A DNA stretch of 64,000 nt, from NCBI RefSeq assembly GCF_900236475.1, contig NZ_LT963352.1, positions 8,465,001 through 8,529,000 of the forward strand, written 5' to 3'. The notes under the pieces are model-generated. The model saw nothing but the letters and a program-made list of their open reading frames with translations. It did no database searches and was not told the origin of the DNA. Below, piece after piece: positions 51,246 to 60,202 of the stretch. The number at the start of each line of letters is the position of its first letter. Position 1 is the stretch's first letter. Origin of the DNA: Streptomyces chartreusis NRRL 3882. Its GTDB lineage: Bacteria; Actinomycetota; Actinomycetes; Streptomycetales; Streptomycetaceae. The translations under genes and the position numbers were made by a program.

Positions 51246-52424
51246 ATGACCAGGATCCCGCACGAGACGTCCGGTGAACCGAATCCCCTGCAGGCCCTCA
51301 CGCTCGACCAGCTCCGCCGCCGCACGAGCATGAAGTGGCGCACCTATCCCGAGGACGTGCTGCCGGTCTGGGTGGCCGAGATGGACGTGCCGCTCGCCGA
51401 GCCCGTCGCGCGCGCCGTCACCGACGCGCTCCACCTCGGCGACACCGGCTACCCCGCCGGCACGGCCTACGCGGAGGCGCTGGCCGCCTTCGCCGAGAAG
51501 CGGTGGAACTGGGACGGGCTCGCCGTGGAGCGCACCGCGATCGTGCCCGACGTCATGCTGGGCGTCGTCGAGATGCTCAAGCTGGTCACCGGGTACGGGG
51601 ACGCGGTGGTCGTGAACCCGCCGGTGTACCCGCCGTTCTACCACTTCGTCGAGCACATGGACCGGCGCGTGGTGGAGGCCCCGCTCGGGGCGGACGGGCG
51701 CATCGATCTGGGCGTCCTGGAGGAGACCTTCCGGCAGGCGATGGCGGGTGGAGGACAGGCCGCCTACCTGCTGTGCAGCCCCCACAACCCGACCGGCACC
51801 GTGCACACGGCCGAGGAACTGTCCGCCGTCGCCGCACTCGCCGAGCGGCACGGCGTCCGCGTCGTCGCGGACGAGATCCACGCGCCGCTGGTGATCGGCG
51901 GCACCGACTTCGTGCCGTACCTCAGCGTGCCGGGCGCCGAGCGCGGACTGTCGCTGATGTCCGCCTCGAAGGCGTGGAACCTGGCCGGGCTCAAGGCCGC
52001 CCTCGCGATCGCCGGGCCCGGGGCCGGCGCCGACCTGGCCCGGATGCCCGAGGAGGTCGGGCACGGCCCGAGCCACATCGGCGTCATCGCCCACACCGCC
52101 GCCCTGCGCGACGGCGGCGCCTGGCTGGACGCCCTGCTGTCCGGCCTCGACGCGGGCCGGCGGCTGCTCGCGGACCTGCTGGCCGAGCACCTGCCCGCGA
52201 TCCGCTACCGCCCGGGCGACGCCACCTACCTCGCCTGGCTCGACTGCCGTGCCCTCGGCCTCGGCGACGACCCGGCGGACGCCTTCCTGCACCACGGCCG
52301 GGTGGCCCTCAACTCCGGCCTCCCCTTCGGCACCGGCGGCGCCGGACACGTCCGCTTCAACCTGGCGACCTCGCCCCAGGTCGTCACGGAGGCGGTGCGG
52401 CGCATGGCGACGGCGCTGGAGTGA
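51246..52424 (+). CDS. MalY/PatB-type PLP aminotransferase (cystathionine beta-lyase-like)
   Basis: A 392-residue fold-type I PLP enzyme. DVLPVWVAEMDVP and TGYPAGT are MalY/PatB hallmarks, LLCSPHNPTGTVH and DEIHAPL the PLP-ring residues, and SASKAWNLAGLK holds the Schiff-base lysine. The group cleaves C-S bonds of cystathionine or cysteine conjugates, releasing thiols. Divergent from the DUF3800-like gene by only 24 bp. Confidence 0.9.
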   Translation: MTRIPHETSGEPNPLQALTLDQLRRRTSMKWRTYPEDVLPVWVAEMDVPLAEPVARAVTDALHLGDTGYPAGTAYAEALAAFAEKRWNWDGLAVERTAIVPDVMLGVVEMLKLVTGYGDAVVVNPPVYPPFYHFVEHMDRRVVEAPLGADGRIDLGVLEETFRQAMAGGGQAAYLLCSPHNPTGTVHTAEELSAVAALAERHGVRVVADEIHAPLVIGGTDFVPYLSVPGAERGLSLMSASKAWNLAGLKAALAIAGPGAGADLARMPEEVGHGPSHIGVIAHTAALRDGGAWLDALLSGLDAGRRLLADLLAEHLPAIRYRPGDATYLAWLDCRALGLGDDPADAFLHHGRVALNSGLPFGTGGAGHVRFNLATSPQVVTEAVRRMATALE

Positions 52425-52454
52425 AGCCGAGGACGCGCTCGTACACTGCCTGCC

Positions 52455-52841
52455 ATGGACGACAGTGCGCCGGCCGAACCGGGCGCGGGCAAGTACCTGC
52501 TGATCACCAGCTACCGCGGGAACGGTACACCGGTCGCCACCCCGGTCTGGGTGGTGCGCGACGGGAACGCGCTCGGCGCCTGGACGCCGGCCGACTCCTG
52601 GAAGGTGAAGCGGATCCGCAACCGCGCCGACGTCCTGGTCGGCCCCTGCGACCTGCGCGGCAACCCCACCGGCGAGCAGGTGCCCGCGACGGCGGAGATC
52701 TGCGACGCGGCCACCACCGCCCGCTACCGGAAGCTGATCGCCCGCAAGTACGGCCTCGTCGGCCGGCTCACGCTGCTCGGCAGCCGGCTGCGCCGGGGCC
52801 TGGACGGCACCGTGGGCATTCGCATCACCCTCACGCGCTGA
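52455..52841 (+). CDS. PPOX class F420-dependent oxidoreductase-like protein
   Basis: A 128-residue split-barrel flavin/F420-binding protein: YLLITSYRGNGTPVATPVWV (about 14-33) and WKVKRIRNRADVLVGPCDLRG are the cofactor-site motifs of F420-dependent PPOX proteins (Rv1155-like). It lies 30 bp after the aminotransferase gene in the same direction. Substrate unknown. Confidence 0.85.
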   Translation: MDDSAPAEPGAGKYLLITSYRGNGTPVATPVWVVRDGNALGAWTPADSWKVKRIRNRADVLVGPCDLRGNPTGEQVPATAEICDAATTARYRKLIARKYGLVGRLTLLGSRLRRGLDGTVGIRITLTR

Positions 52842-52851
52842 CCCGACCTCG

Positions 52852-52863
52852 GCAAGCGCTTTC
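52852..52863. promoter_or_regulatory. LacI-family operator-like site
   Basis: GCAAGCGCTTTC matches 11 of 12 bases of the palindrome GAAAGCGCTTTC bound by many LacI-type repressors, 45 bp before the following dehydrogenase gene. No LacI gene is in the window. Confidence 0.45.
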
Positions 52864-52908
52864 GACGTCGGGGAGTGGACGGCCCGTCCCCGGGACAGAC
52901 CACCTGTC

Positions 52909-54246
52909 ATGAGCCGAAATCCCGTCCTGCGCGCAGCCGTCGTCGGCACGGGCCACCGGGCCCAGCTGTTCACCCGGGGCCTCGCCGAACGCCCCGGCCA
53001 CCTCGTGGCCGCGCTGTGCGATCCCAGCCCGACCCGGATGGCCTTCCACAACCGGCTGCTGACCGAGGCCGGCGCACCGGCGGCCACCCCGTGGGAGCCC
53101 GACCGCTTCACCGATCTGCTCGCCGAGGAGGGCATCGACGAGGTCGTCGTCACCACCGTCGACGCCGAGCACGACCGCTACATCGTCCCGGCCCTGAAGG
53201 CGGGCTGCCGCGTCGTCACCGAGAAGCCGATGACCGTCGACGCCGAGCGCTGCGCCCGCATCCTCGACACCGTCCGCGAGACCGGCAACTCCCTGACCGT
53301 CGCCTTCAACTACCGCTTCAACCCCGTGCACGAGAAGGTCCGCGCCCTGCTCGCCGACGGCGCGATCGGCGAGGTGCTCTCCGTCCACTTCGAGTGGCTG
53401 CTCGACGTACGGCACGGCGCCGACTACTTCCGCCGCTGGCACCGCGAGAAGCGCAACAGCGGAGGCCTGATGGTGCACAAGGCCTCGCACCACTTCGACC
53501 TGGTGAACTGGTGGCTCGCCGACGAGCCCCGGGAGGCCTTCGGCTACGGGCGGCTCGGCTTCTACGGCCGCGAGGCGGGGGAGCGGCACGGACTGCGCCG
53601 GGAGTACGACCGCGCCCACGGCGCCGACCGGGCCGCCGACGACCCCTTCGCCCTGGACCTCACGGCCAACGACACCCTGCGCGCCCTCTACCTGGACGCC
53701 GAACACGACGACGGTTACCTGCGCGACCGGAACGTCTTCGACGGACCGATCACCATCGAGGACGACATGTCCGTCCTCGTGCGCTACGCGCGCGGCGCGA
53801 CGATGACCTACCACCTGACCGCCTACTCCCCGTGGGAGGGCTACCGGGTGATGTTCAACGGCAGCGCGGGCCGGCTGGAACTGGAGGTCGAGGAGAGCCG
53901 CTGGCAACCGCCGCTGACCCGGGTCACCTCGACCGCGGGTGCCCTGCACGGCGACACGGCGGCCGAGCACGCGGGCGGCGCCCGCCTCACCCTGCGCCCG
54001 CTGTGGCAGCCCCCGGTGGACGTGCCGCTCGCGGTCGCCCACGAGGCCCATGGCGGTGGCGACCCGCGCATGCTCGACGCACTGTTCGGCCCCGCCGACC
54101 CCACCCGTCCGGCGGACACCGCGGCGGCGACCCACCCGACGGCCACCGAACGCGACGGAGCACTCGCCCTGGCGGTCGGTCTCGCGGCCAACCGGAGCTT
54201 CGAGACGGGGCGGCCCGTGCGCACCGGCGAGCTGGTCGCGGGCTGA
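52909..54246 (+). CDS. Gfo/Idh/MocA family oxidoreductase
   Basis: A 445-residue sugar dehydrogenase-type protein: AAVVGTGHRAQLF (about 9-21), VVTEKPMTVD with the EKP lysine (about 105), FNYRFNPVHEKVR, and HKASHHFDLVNWW (about 195), where the histidines may replace the usual DxxxH catalytic pair. A long C-terminal domain makes it bigger than common family members. The LacI-type operator upstream suggests carbohydrate control. Substrate unknown. Confidence 0.87.
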   Translation: MSRNPVLRAAVVGTGHRAQLFTRGLAERPGHLVAALCDPSPTRMAFHNRLLTEAGAPAATPWEPDRFTDLLAEEGIDEVVVTTVDAEHDRYIVPALKAGCRVVTEKPMTVDAERCARILDTVRETGNSLTVAFNYRFNPVHEKVRALLADGAIGEVLSVHFEWLLDVRHGADYFRRWHREKRNSGGLMVHKASHHFDLVNWWLADEPREAFGYGRLGFYGREAGERHGLRREYDRAHGADRAADDPFALDLTANDTLRALYLDAEHDDGYLRDRNVFDGPITIEDDMSVLVRYARGATMTYHLTAYSPWEGYRVMFNGSAGRLELEVEESRWQPPLTRVTSTAGALHGDTAAEHAGGARLTLRPLWQPPVDVPLAVAHEAHGGGDPRMLDALFGPADPTRPADTAAATHPTATERDGALALAVGLAANRSFETGRPVRTGELVAG

Positions 54247-54253
54247 GGGTCTG

Positions 54254-54667
54254 TCAGCTCCAGGCCCGGTACGGCTCGTCCAGCAACTGGAAGACCGGCT
54301 CGCCCCGTACCGGGTCCTTGGCCGTGGACAGGCGTACCCGGTCCCCGCTGTGGATGCCGATCGGCGGGCCCATCACCCGGCCGCGCACGACGAAGCCCTC
54401 GGCCATCTCGACCAGGGACACGTTGCGCGCGGCGGGCGTGTTGCGGTGCACCACCGTGGAGTGGCGCACGGTGCCCACGCCCTCGCTGCGCTCGGTCCGC
54501 AGCTCGCTGCCCCGGCAGACCGGACACAGCAGCCGGTGGAACATGGCGGTGCCGCACCAGGTGCAGCGCTGGAAGAGGATGGCATCCGTGTCCTGGCCCC
54601 TGGAGTCCAGCAGACCCGTCGCAGAGCCGGCTGCCTGTCGAGTGACGCTTCCTGAGTGGTGGTACAC
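54254..54667 (-). CDS. Zn-ribbon / OB-fold (DUF35) protein
   Basis: A 137-residue protein with a rubredoxin-like zinc ribbon (CTWCG and CPVCRG, about 35-55) and an OB-fold (about 60-130). DUF35 proteins are acyl-CoA-binding partners of thiolases and ketoacyl synthases. GTG at 54667 has GGGAG at 9-nt spacing; a TTG 9 bp upstream is too close to it. The perfect palindrome TGGCACTCAGTGCCA is 100 bp upstream. No thiolase gene is next to it. Confidence 0.75.
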   Translation of the reverse strand: MYHHSGSVTRQAAGSATGLLDSRGQDTDAILFQRCTWCGTAMFHRLLCPVCRGSELRTERSEGVGTVRHSTVVHRNTPAARNVSLVEMAEGFVVRGRVMGPPIGIHSGDRVRLSTAKDPVRGEPVFQLLDEPYRAWS

Positions 54668-54766
54668 GCTGGTCAACTCCCTGCACTCGGCCGGAATCCG
54701 CGTGCGCGGTCACCCGCACACACGCGTGCGCGGTTCGCCGTGCCACCGTGCACGGACGACAGGGTA

Positions 54767-54781
54767 TGGCACTCAGTGCCA
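54767..54781. promoter_or_regulatory. Perfect palindromic operator TGGCACT-C-AGTGCCA
   Basis: A 15-bp perfect palindrome between the DUF35 gene and the end of the TetR gene, in front of the DUF35 gene. A second copy lies in front of the TetR gene (55562-55576). Confidence 0.6.
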
Positions 54782-54818
54782 CTCGTAAAGGCACTCCGTT
54801 CCCTCAATGTGCGGACCC

Positions 54819-55529
54819 TCAGCGGCTCCCCAGCGTCGACTCGATCTCCTGCACGACCCGCCACAACGGCGCACCGCGTCGCGAGACGACGACCACCACG
54901 TCCTCGGGCTGCTCCCCGGCCGGGGGCACCGGCGTACCGCCGAACGCGGACTGCACGTAGGCCAGCGCGTGGTCCACCGTGGCGCTAGCCTCGCCCTGCC
55001 CGTCCGAACGCAGCCAGGAGCGCAGCGCGTTGTTGTGCGCCGCGACCACCGCCGCCGCGATCACATCGGCCTGGAGGGTCCCGTCCCGGCGGGCCGCGAA
55101 ACGCCGCCGCAGATACTCGGCGAGGGCGCGCTCGTAGCGCCACACCACCGACAGTTCGTAGGCGCGCAGCCCCGGGACCTTCTTGGTAAGGCGGTAGCGC
55201 TGCACGGAGAACGTCGGGTTCTCGGCGTACATCCGCAGCACGAGCCGGGCCGCGTCGCAGACCCGCCGCACGGGTTCCTCGTCGTCCGTTCCCGCCGCCA
55301 GGAAGGCCGTCATGTCGGCCAGGCACCGCTCGTGGTCCGGGAAGACCACGTCCTCCTTGGACGGGAAGTAGCGGAAGAACGAGCGCCGTCCGACCCCGGC
55401 CAGCGCCACGATGTCGTCGATGGTGGTCTGCTCGTAACCCCGCTCGAGGAACAGCTGGAAGGCTGCCGCCACCAGGGCGTCCCGCATGGGCGGCTTTGCG
55501 GTCCCGGCGTCGGCTTTCTCGGAGCTCAT
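54819..55529 (-). CDS. TetR family transcriptional regulator
   Basis: A 236-residue regulator: helix-turn-helix about 15-62 (DALVAAAFQLFLERGYEQTTIDDIVALAGVG, then RRSFFRYF) and a C-terminal helical domain. SFFRYF with MYAENPTFSVQRYRLTKKVPGLRAYE is typical of the group with the MftR-type C-terminal domain, often bound by acyl-CoA. The matching palindromes in front of this gene and the DUF35 gene indicate auto-control and control of the neighbour. Start MSSEKA was chosen for length; no clear ribosome binding site. Confidence 0.87.
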   Translation of the reverse strand: MSSEKADAGTAKPPMRDALVAAAFQLFLERGYEQTTIDDIVALAGVGRRSFFRYFPSKEDVVFPDHERCLADMTAFLAAGTDDEEPVRRVCDAARLVLRMYAENPTFSVQRYRLTKKVPGLRAYELSVVWRYERALAEYLRRRFAARRDGTLQADVIAAAVVAAHNNALRSWLRSDGQGEASATVDHALAYVQSAFGGTPVPPAGEQPEDVVVVVSRRGAPLWRVVQEIESTLGSR

Positions 55530-55561
55530 GAGCGGGAACGTAGCACCCGGAAGGGCACGCA

Positions 55562-55576
55562 TGGCACTCAGTGCAC
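55562..55576. promoter_or_regulatory. Second copy of the TetR palindrome
   Basis: TGGCACTCAGTGCAC, 33 bp before the TetR start; the inner 11 bp GCACTCAGTGC form a perfect palindrome identical to the site at 54767-54781. Confidence 0.55.
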
Positions 55577-55688
55577 TACTGGGGAGGAACCGAGTTCCCT
55601 CTGAACCCGTGGCGCGGCAGCCGCGTATCTAGCGGCAGGACGATCCCCGAAGACGGGCGCCCCCGAGCCCGGACGGAAGGAGAACAGC

Positions 55689-56438
55689 GTGTCGACACCG
55701 TCCGAGCCCCGGCGGTCGCACGACGGCCCGGCCCTCGAACCCATCCGCGTCCTGCGGCCCCGCCGCACCGACGCACTGGCGGAACTGATGCGGGAGTACC
55801 GCGAGGAGCTGGGCTCCGCCCGAGGTGGCGACGAGCCCGGCCGCCACGAGCCCGGCCGCCACGAGCCCGACCGCCACGAGCCCGACCGCCACGAGCCCGG
55901 CGGCTACGGGTCCGGCGTACTGCCCCGGCGGCCGACGGGCTCCGAGGACCTGACGCAGGAACTCCCGCCCCTCACCCGCGGGAACGGCGATGGCCGTGCC
56001 GGGCCCGGATCAGGACCGCGCCGTGCCGCGGTCGCGGTGGCCGTCGTCGCGGCGGCGGTGATCGGCTTCGGCGGCGCCGCCCTGGTGCTCCCCGGACAGA
56101 ACACCGACGACGACGCGGCCCCCGCGCCCCGCCCCACCCCGTCCGCTTCAGCCCCCGCCGCCACCTCCACACCTCGCCCGCCCGCCGCCGATCCCGACGG
56201 TCCCGGCACCCTCCGCGAGGGAGCCACCGGCCCCGAGGTGACCGAGCTCCAGGAACGCCTCCTGCGCATCCCGGACGTCTACCGGGACGGCTCCACCAGC
56301 GGCCGCTACGACCCCACACTGACCGCGGCGGTCGCCCGCTTCCAGCTCTGGTACGGCATTCGCGGCGACGAGACCGGCGTCTACGGCAACGACACCCGCC
56401 TCGCCCTGGAGTCCCGCACGGCACCGGGCACCGACTGA
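55689..56438 (+). CDS. Membrane-anchored peptidoglycan-binding protein
   Basis: A 249-residue protein. The cytoplasmic N-terminal part has a run of five-residue repeats (EPGRH/EPDRH, about 49-70, from 15-bp tandem DNA repeats at about 55828-55902), then one membrane helix VAVAVVAAAVIGFGGAALVL (about 115-134), a Pro/Ala/Ser-rich spacer and a PG_binding_1 domain (about 175-240, LREGATGPEVTELQERLLRI and YDPTLTAAVARFQ). It faces the cell wall. GTG start; divergent from the TetR gene. Confidence 0.8.
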   Translation: MSTPSEPRRSHDGPALEPIRVLRPRRTDALAELMREYREELGSARGGDEPGRHEPGRHEPDRHEPDRHEPGGYGSGVLPRRPTGSEDLTQELPPLTRGNGDGRAGPGSGPRRAAVAVAVVAAAVIGFGGAALVLPGQNTDDDAAPAPRPTPSASAPAATSTPRPPAADPDGPGTLREGATGPEVTELQERLLRIPDVYRDGSTSGRYDPTLTAAVARFQLWYGIRGDETGVYGNDTRLALESRTAPGTD

Positions 56439-56529
56439 CCCCGCCCCGGGATGGCACCCGCACCCCCGGCATGGTGAGGTGATTGATGTCGAGGAGAAGT
56501 GGCCGCGAGGGTTGAGGGAGTGTGTGGGC

Positions 56530-57018
56530 ATGGCGGGCATGGACGCGTTCATCGGGCGGCTGGACCCCGACATGTGCGTCGTCACCGCCGTCGCGGGCGG
56601 TGAACGGGCGGGGTGCCTGGTCGGATTCGCCTCGCAGTGCTCGATACGGCCCGTGCGGTTCGTCGTATGGCTGTCCGAGGTGAACCACACCTTCCGGGTG
56701 GCCCGGAACGCCGAGGTGCTCGCGGTGCACCTGCTCGCACGTGAACAGCGGCTCCTCGCCGAGCTGTTCGGCGGGCGGACCGGCGACCGGACGGACAAGT
56801 TCGAGGGCCTCGCCCTGCGCGAGGCGTACGGCGGCGCCGTCGTGCTGGAGGACGCGCCGGCCTGGTTCGTCGGCCGGATCGTGACGCGCGCGGGCGGTGG
56901 CGACCACATCGGCTTCGTCCTCGACCCGGTCGAGTGGGGCTCGGACGAGGCGTACGACGGACCGCTGCTGCGCCTGTCCGGCGCCCACTCCATCGAGCCC
57001 GGGCACCCGGTCGACTGA
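56530..57018 (+). CDS. Flavin-reductase-like FMN-binding protein
   Basis: A 162-residue split-barrel protein: MDAFIGRLDPDMCVVTAV, GFASQCSIRPVRFVVWLS and NTF-type loop NHTFRVARNAEVLAVHLL are flavin-reductase domain motifs. It could be a free FMN-binding protein or reductase for a monooxygenase. ATG at 56530 follows GAGGGAG; a GTG at 56479 in frame would add 17 residues. Confidence 0.75.
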   Translation: MAGMDAFIGRLDPDMCVVTAVAGGERAGCLVGFASQCSIRPVRFVVWLSEVNHTFRVARNAEVLAVHLLAREQRLLAELFGGRTGDRTDKFEGLALREAYGGAVVLEDAPAWFVGRIVTRAGGGDHIGFVLDPVEWGSDEAYDGPLLRLSGAHSIEPGHPVD

Positions 57019-57076
57019 GCCGGGCCCCGCCTCCCGAACCTCCACGCCTCCCGAACCCTCGATGCCTCCGAGCCGT

Positions 57077-59506
57077 CTACACCTCTCGAACCGTCGGAAC
57101 CCGGACGTCCACGACGCACACGTCGTCCCGCCGCTCGTCCGGCAGCAGCCGCGCGAGCAACGGCCCGAGCGTCCCGGGCCCGTCGGCGTGCGGGGCCGCC
57201 ACGGCCTCGGCGAGACGCTCCAGGCCCCGGTCGATGCTCTCCGGCGGGTGCTCGACCAGACCGTCGGTGAACAGGATGAGCCGGTCGCCCGGTTCAAGAC
57301 GGCACTCCGCCTCCTCGAAGACCGGCGTCGTGGTCGCGCCGAGCAGCATGCCTCTCGGGCGGCTGAGATACCGCGCCTCGCCGTCCCGCACCAGCAGGGG
57401 CGGAGGGTGCCCGGCCTGGGCCCAGACCAGACGGCGCTCCCGGGGGTCGTACCGGGCCAGCACCATCGTGGTCGTCGCGTGGGAATCGCGGGAGTGCAGC
57501 AGCAGCGTGTTCAGCCGGGCCAGGGCGCCGGTCAGTGACGAACCGGTGATGACCATGCCCTTCGCCGTGAAGCGGAGCTGGGCCATCGTGGCGACGGCGT
57601 CGACACCGTGCCCGGCGACGTCGCCGACCACCAGCAGCGCGTCCCCGTCGGGCAGTTCCACGGCGCTGAACCAGTCGCCGCCGACGTGCACACCCGACTG
57701 GGCGGGCAGATAGGCGACCTCGACGCGCAGTCCCGCCAGATGCACGGGCCGGTTGGCCAGCGGCAGCAGGGCGTGCTGGAGCCGGGAGGCCAGGGTCCGC
57801 TCGGCCTGGAGCACGTCGTGCTGCGTGAGGATCGCCTGCTCGCTCTCGACCAGGGCCAGCTCCGCCCGCCGCCGGGCGGTCATGTCCTGGATGACACCGT
57901 GCACCTCGACGGGCGTGCCGTGCATGTCGGCCACGGCCTCGGCCACGAGCCGCAGATGCCGGATGCCGCCGCTCGTCCTCACCCGGAACGGCAGGTCGAA
58001 CGCCCGCCCCCGCCGTACCAGTTCACGGACCGCGCGGGTCAGCGCGGGCGCGTCCTCGGGCAGCGCGAGCTCCGGCATCCCGGTGAGCCGCACCGGGCCG
58101 AGCCCTGGGTCCCGGCTGAAGATGGCGAACACCTGGGTCGACCAGGAGGCCTCCTGGGTGGCCAGGTTCCAGTTGGCCCAGCCGAGGTTGCCCAGCCGCT
58201 GGAGATCCGCCAGCCGCTGTTCCTGCCGGTCGGAGGAGCCGTGCCGGATCCAGCTGACGACCAGCGCTTCCTCCAGCCGCGCCACCCGCGCCGAGTACGT
58301 GGACAGCGCCGCGATGTCCGCCACGACCTCCTCGTGCGCGAACGGTTCACTCTCGTACGGCTCCCCGGTGGTCAGGGTGTGCAGACAGCCCTGCCACAGC
58401 GGCTCCTGAGCCAGGGCGGGCCGGAACTCCAGCAGCCGCCGCCCGGCCAGCTCCTCACCGGGGCGGCCCAGCAGGTCACCCGCCCGCGCGGTCGCCGCCT
58501 CCACCCGGAAGTCCTCGGTCTCGCCCGACGCGGCCCGCAGCGGGCTGAGCAGCATCGCCGCGATCGGCAGTGCGTCGAACAGCGCCTGCACCGCGTCCGT
58601 GGCGGCGTCCTCGGTCCGCTCGGGCGGTGCGTCGAAGGCCCGGAGCCGGCCCGCGCACAGCCCTGCGACGCCCCGCAGATGTGCGCGGTCGCGGGGCGTG
58701 AACGACCCGGCGCGGCCGCGCAGCACGCCGATGCAGACCCCGCTCGGGCCCGAGGCGAGCACGGGCAGCCAGGCGCGCGACCGCCACCGCTCGGGCGGGT
58801 CCCCGATCAGCAGGTCCCGCCGCTCGTCCGAGGCGAGGTCCTCCAGCCAGCACGGTTCGCCCGTCCGCAGCGCGTCCAGCGCCGCGATCCCGCTCAGCGG
58901 CGGCACCTGGCTCCACTGGGCGGCCAGCCGATCGTCGATGCCGGCGTGCCCGATCAGTTCGAGTCCGCCGTCCGGCCTGTGGGCGTAGATCATGACCGCG
59001 TCGGCCGCCATGTCGGGCGCGAGATGCTCCAGCAGGCATCCGGCGAGGTCGTGCGGCGTCACCACCCTGACGAGCGTCTGCCCGAGGCGGGCCAGGGCGG
59101 CGGAGACGTCGTCCGGCGCGGCCGTCTCCACCAGGGTGTCGAAGCCGGAGCCGGGGGTGCCGGGGCCGAGGATGCCGTCGCCGTCGCGCCCGGTCGCCTC
59201 GCCCGGGCCGGGAGCCGTGGGCGCCAGAGAGCCGAGCGTGATCCAGCACTCCTCCAGCAGGGTGTGGCGCGCCGCCTTGGCCCGCTGGAGCAGCCGCTCG
59301 TCCGCGGCGTCCGCGGAGCACCCGGTCAGCGCCATCACGGCGCCCTTGGCCCGCTCCACGACAGCCGACGTCGCCGCCTGGTCGCGCAGCCGGTCCAGCT
59401 CGGCGCGCTGCCGGGCGACGATCTTGGCCAGTTCGACCAGGTCCGGTGCGCCACCGGGCTCCGCCGGTGTCACGGGCTCGCTCGTCACGGGTTGAGCATC
59501 GCACAC
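57077..59506 (-). CDS. ANTAR-GAF-PAS-PP2C phosphatase
   Basis: An 809-residue signalling protein. Order: ANTAR-like helices (about 28-92, RAELDRLRDQAATSAVVERAKG), GAF (about 145-290), two PAS-like regions (about 310-430 and 440-565) and a SpoIIE/PP2C phosphatase (about 590-805, GGDWFSAVEL, VVGDVAGHGVDAVA, LFTDGLVEHP and RRDDVCVVDVRV). ANTAR modules bind RNA antiterminators when at the C-terminus; an N-terminal one in a phosphatase is a known Streptomyces arrangement. It has no HATPase domain, unlike the phosphatase at 2844-5294. Confidence 0.85.
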   Translation of the reverse strand: MCDAQPVTSEPVTPAEPGGAPDLVELAKIVARQRAELDRLRDQAATSAVVERAKGAVMALTGCSADAADERLLQRAKAARHTLLEECWITLGSLAPTAPGPGEATGRDGDGILGPGTPGSGFDTLVETAAPDDVSAALARLGQTLVRVVTPHDLAGCLLEHLAPDMAADAVMIYAHRPDGGLELIGHAGIDDRLAAQWSQVPPLSGIAALDALRTGEPCWLEDLASDERRDLLIGDPPERWRSRAWLPVLASGPSGVCIGVLRGRAGSFTPRDRAHLRGVAGLCAGRLRAFDAPPERTEDAATDAVQALFDALPIAAMLLSPLRAASGETEDFRVEAATARAGDLLGRPGEELAGRRLLEFRPALAQEPLWQGCLHTLTTGEPYESEPFAHEEVVADIAALSTYSARVARLEEALVVSWIRHGSSDRQEQRLADLQRLGNLGWANWNLATQEASWSTQVFAIFSRDPGLGPVRLTGMPELALPEDAPALTRAVRELVRRGRAFDLPFRVRTSGGIRHLRLVAEAVADMHGTPVEVHGVIQDMTARRRAELALVESEQAILTQHDVLQAERTLASRLQHALLPLANRPVHLAGLRVEVAYLPAQSGVHVGGDWFSAVELPDGDALLVVGDVAGHGVDAVATMAQLRFTAKGMVITGSSLTGALARLNTLLLHSRDSHATTTMVLARYDPRERRLVWAQAGHPPPLLVRDGEARYLSRPRGMLLGATTTPVFEEAECRLEPGDRLILFTDGLVEHPPESIDRGLERLAEAVAAPHADGPGTLGPLLARLLPDERRDDVCVVDVRVPTVREV

Positions 59507-59591
59507 CCGGGCCGTTCGGAAGACGGGCTTGTACGCACGGGCCGCTCCCGCTTCCCGCCGGCCACACCCGTCCCTTCAGCCCCCAGGGCCG

Positions 59592-60158
59592 TCAATGGCC
59601 GTCGCGCTGGTACAGCCACAGACGCAGCAGCCGGCTGAGCCCCGGCATCACCAGATACGTCAGCACCGGCAGCAGTACCAGCGGGAACACGGCGGCCCGC
59701 AGCGGCAGCGGCCAGCCGGTGGTGTGGGGTGTCACCAGCCACTGGATGAGCAGGGTGAAGGGATAGGCGCCGAGGAACGTCGTGAGGACCATCTTCCACC
59801 GGGGCGGGGCCTGCACGGTGGTGCCGGGCAGGCTGAACCAGGTCTCCATCCCGGTCGTCGACTGCCGTTCGCTGCTGACCTCGGTCGCGATGTCCTCGAT
59901 CCGCCGGTGCCAGTGCGCGCGCTCCTCTGACTCCAGCCAGGCGGCGAGCCGGTGCTGGTCGGACCAGCGCAGCACCGCGTGGTAGCGGTGGCCGTCCTCG
60001 GGAGTGAGCCAGGAGACGCCCTCGTTGCCCGGGAACTGTCTGGCGCAGCGCGTGATGCCGCGCGTCCACTCCTCGAACTGCCGCTCCCGGCCGGGACGCA
60101 CCTGCCAGGTCAGAACCGTGGTCACCGGCTCGCCGCGCCGGACTTCGGTGGTGCTCAT
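59592..60158 (-). CDS. Antibiotic-biosynthesis-monooxygenase-domain membrane protein
   Basis: A 188-residue protein with an ABM (ferredoxin-like dimeric) domain (about 12-100, VTTVLTWQVRPGRERQFEEW and WLTPEDGHRYHAVLRW) and two membrane helices (about 122-145 and 152-175). This ABM-plus-two-helix type is common in actinobacteria without known function. Starts at 60158, 60191 or 60197 are possible; none has an ideal ribosome binding site. It follows the next gene upstream by 44 bp and is probably in the same operon. Confidence 0.75.
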   Translation of the reverse strand: MSTTEVRRGEPVTTVLTWQVRPGRERQFEEWTRGITRCARQFPGNEGVSWLTPEDGHRYHAVLRWSDQHRLAAWLESEERAHWHRRIEDIATEVSSERQSTTGMETWFSLPGTTVQAPPRWKMVLTTFLGAYPFTLLIQWLVTPHTTGWPLPLRAAVFPLVLLPVLTYLVMPGLSRLLRLWLYQRDGH

Positions 60159-60202
60159 TCCCTCACGGGTGCCACGCACGGGGCGGGGCATGCCCATCAC
60201 GG

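Noticed and set aside
55828..55902. 15-bp repeats as a separate mobile or regulatory repeat
   Set aside because: They encode in-frame EPGRH-type repeats within the peptidoglycan-binding protein and are explained by the gene.
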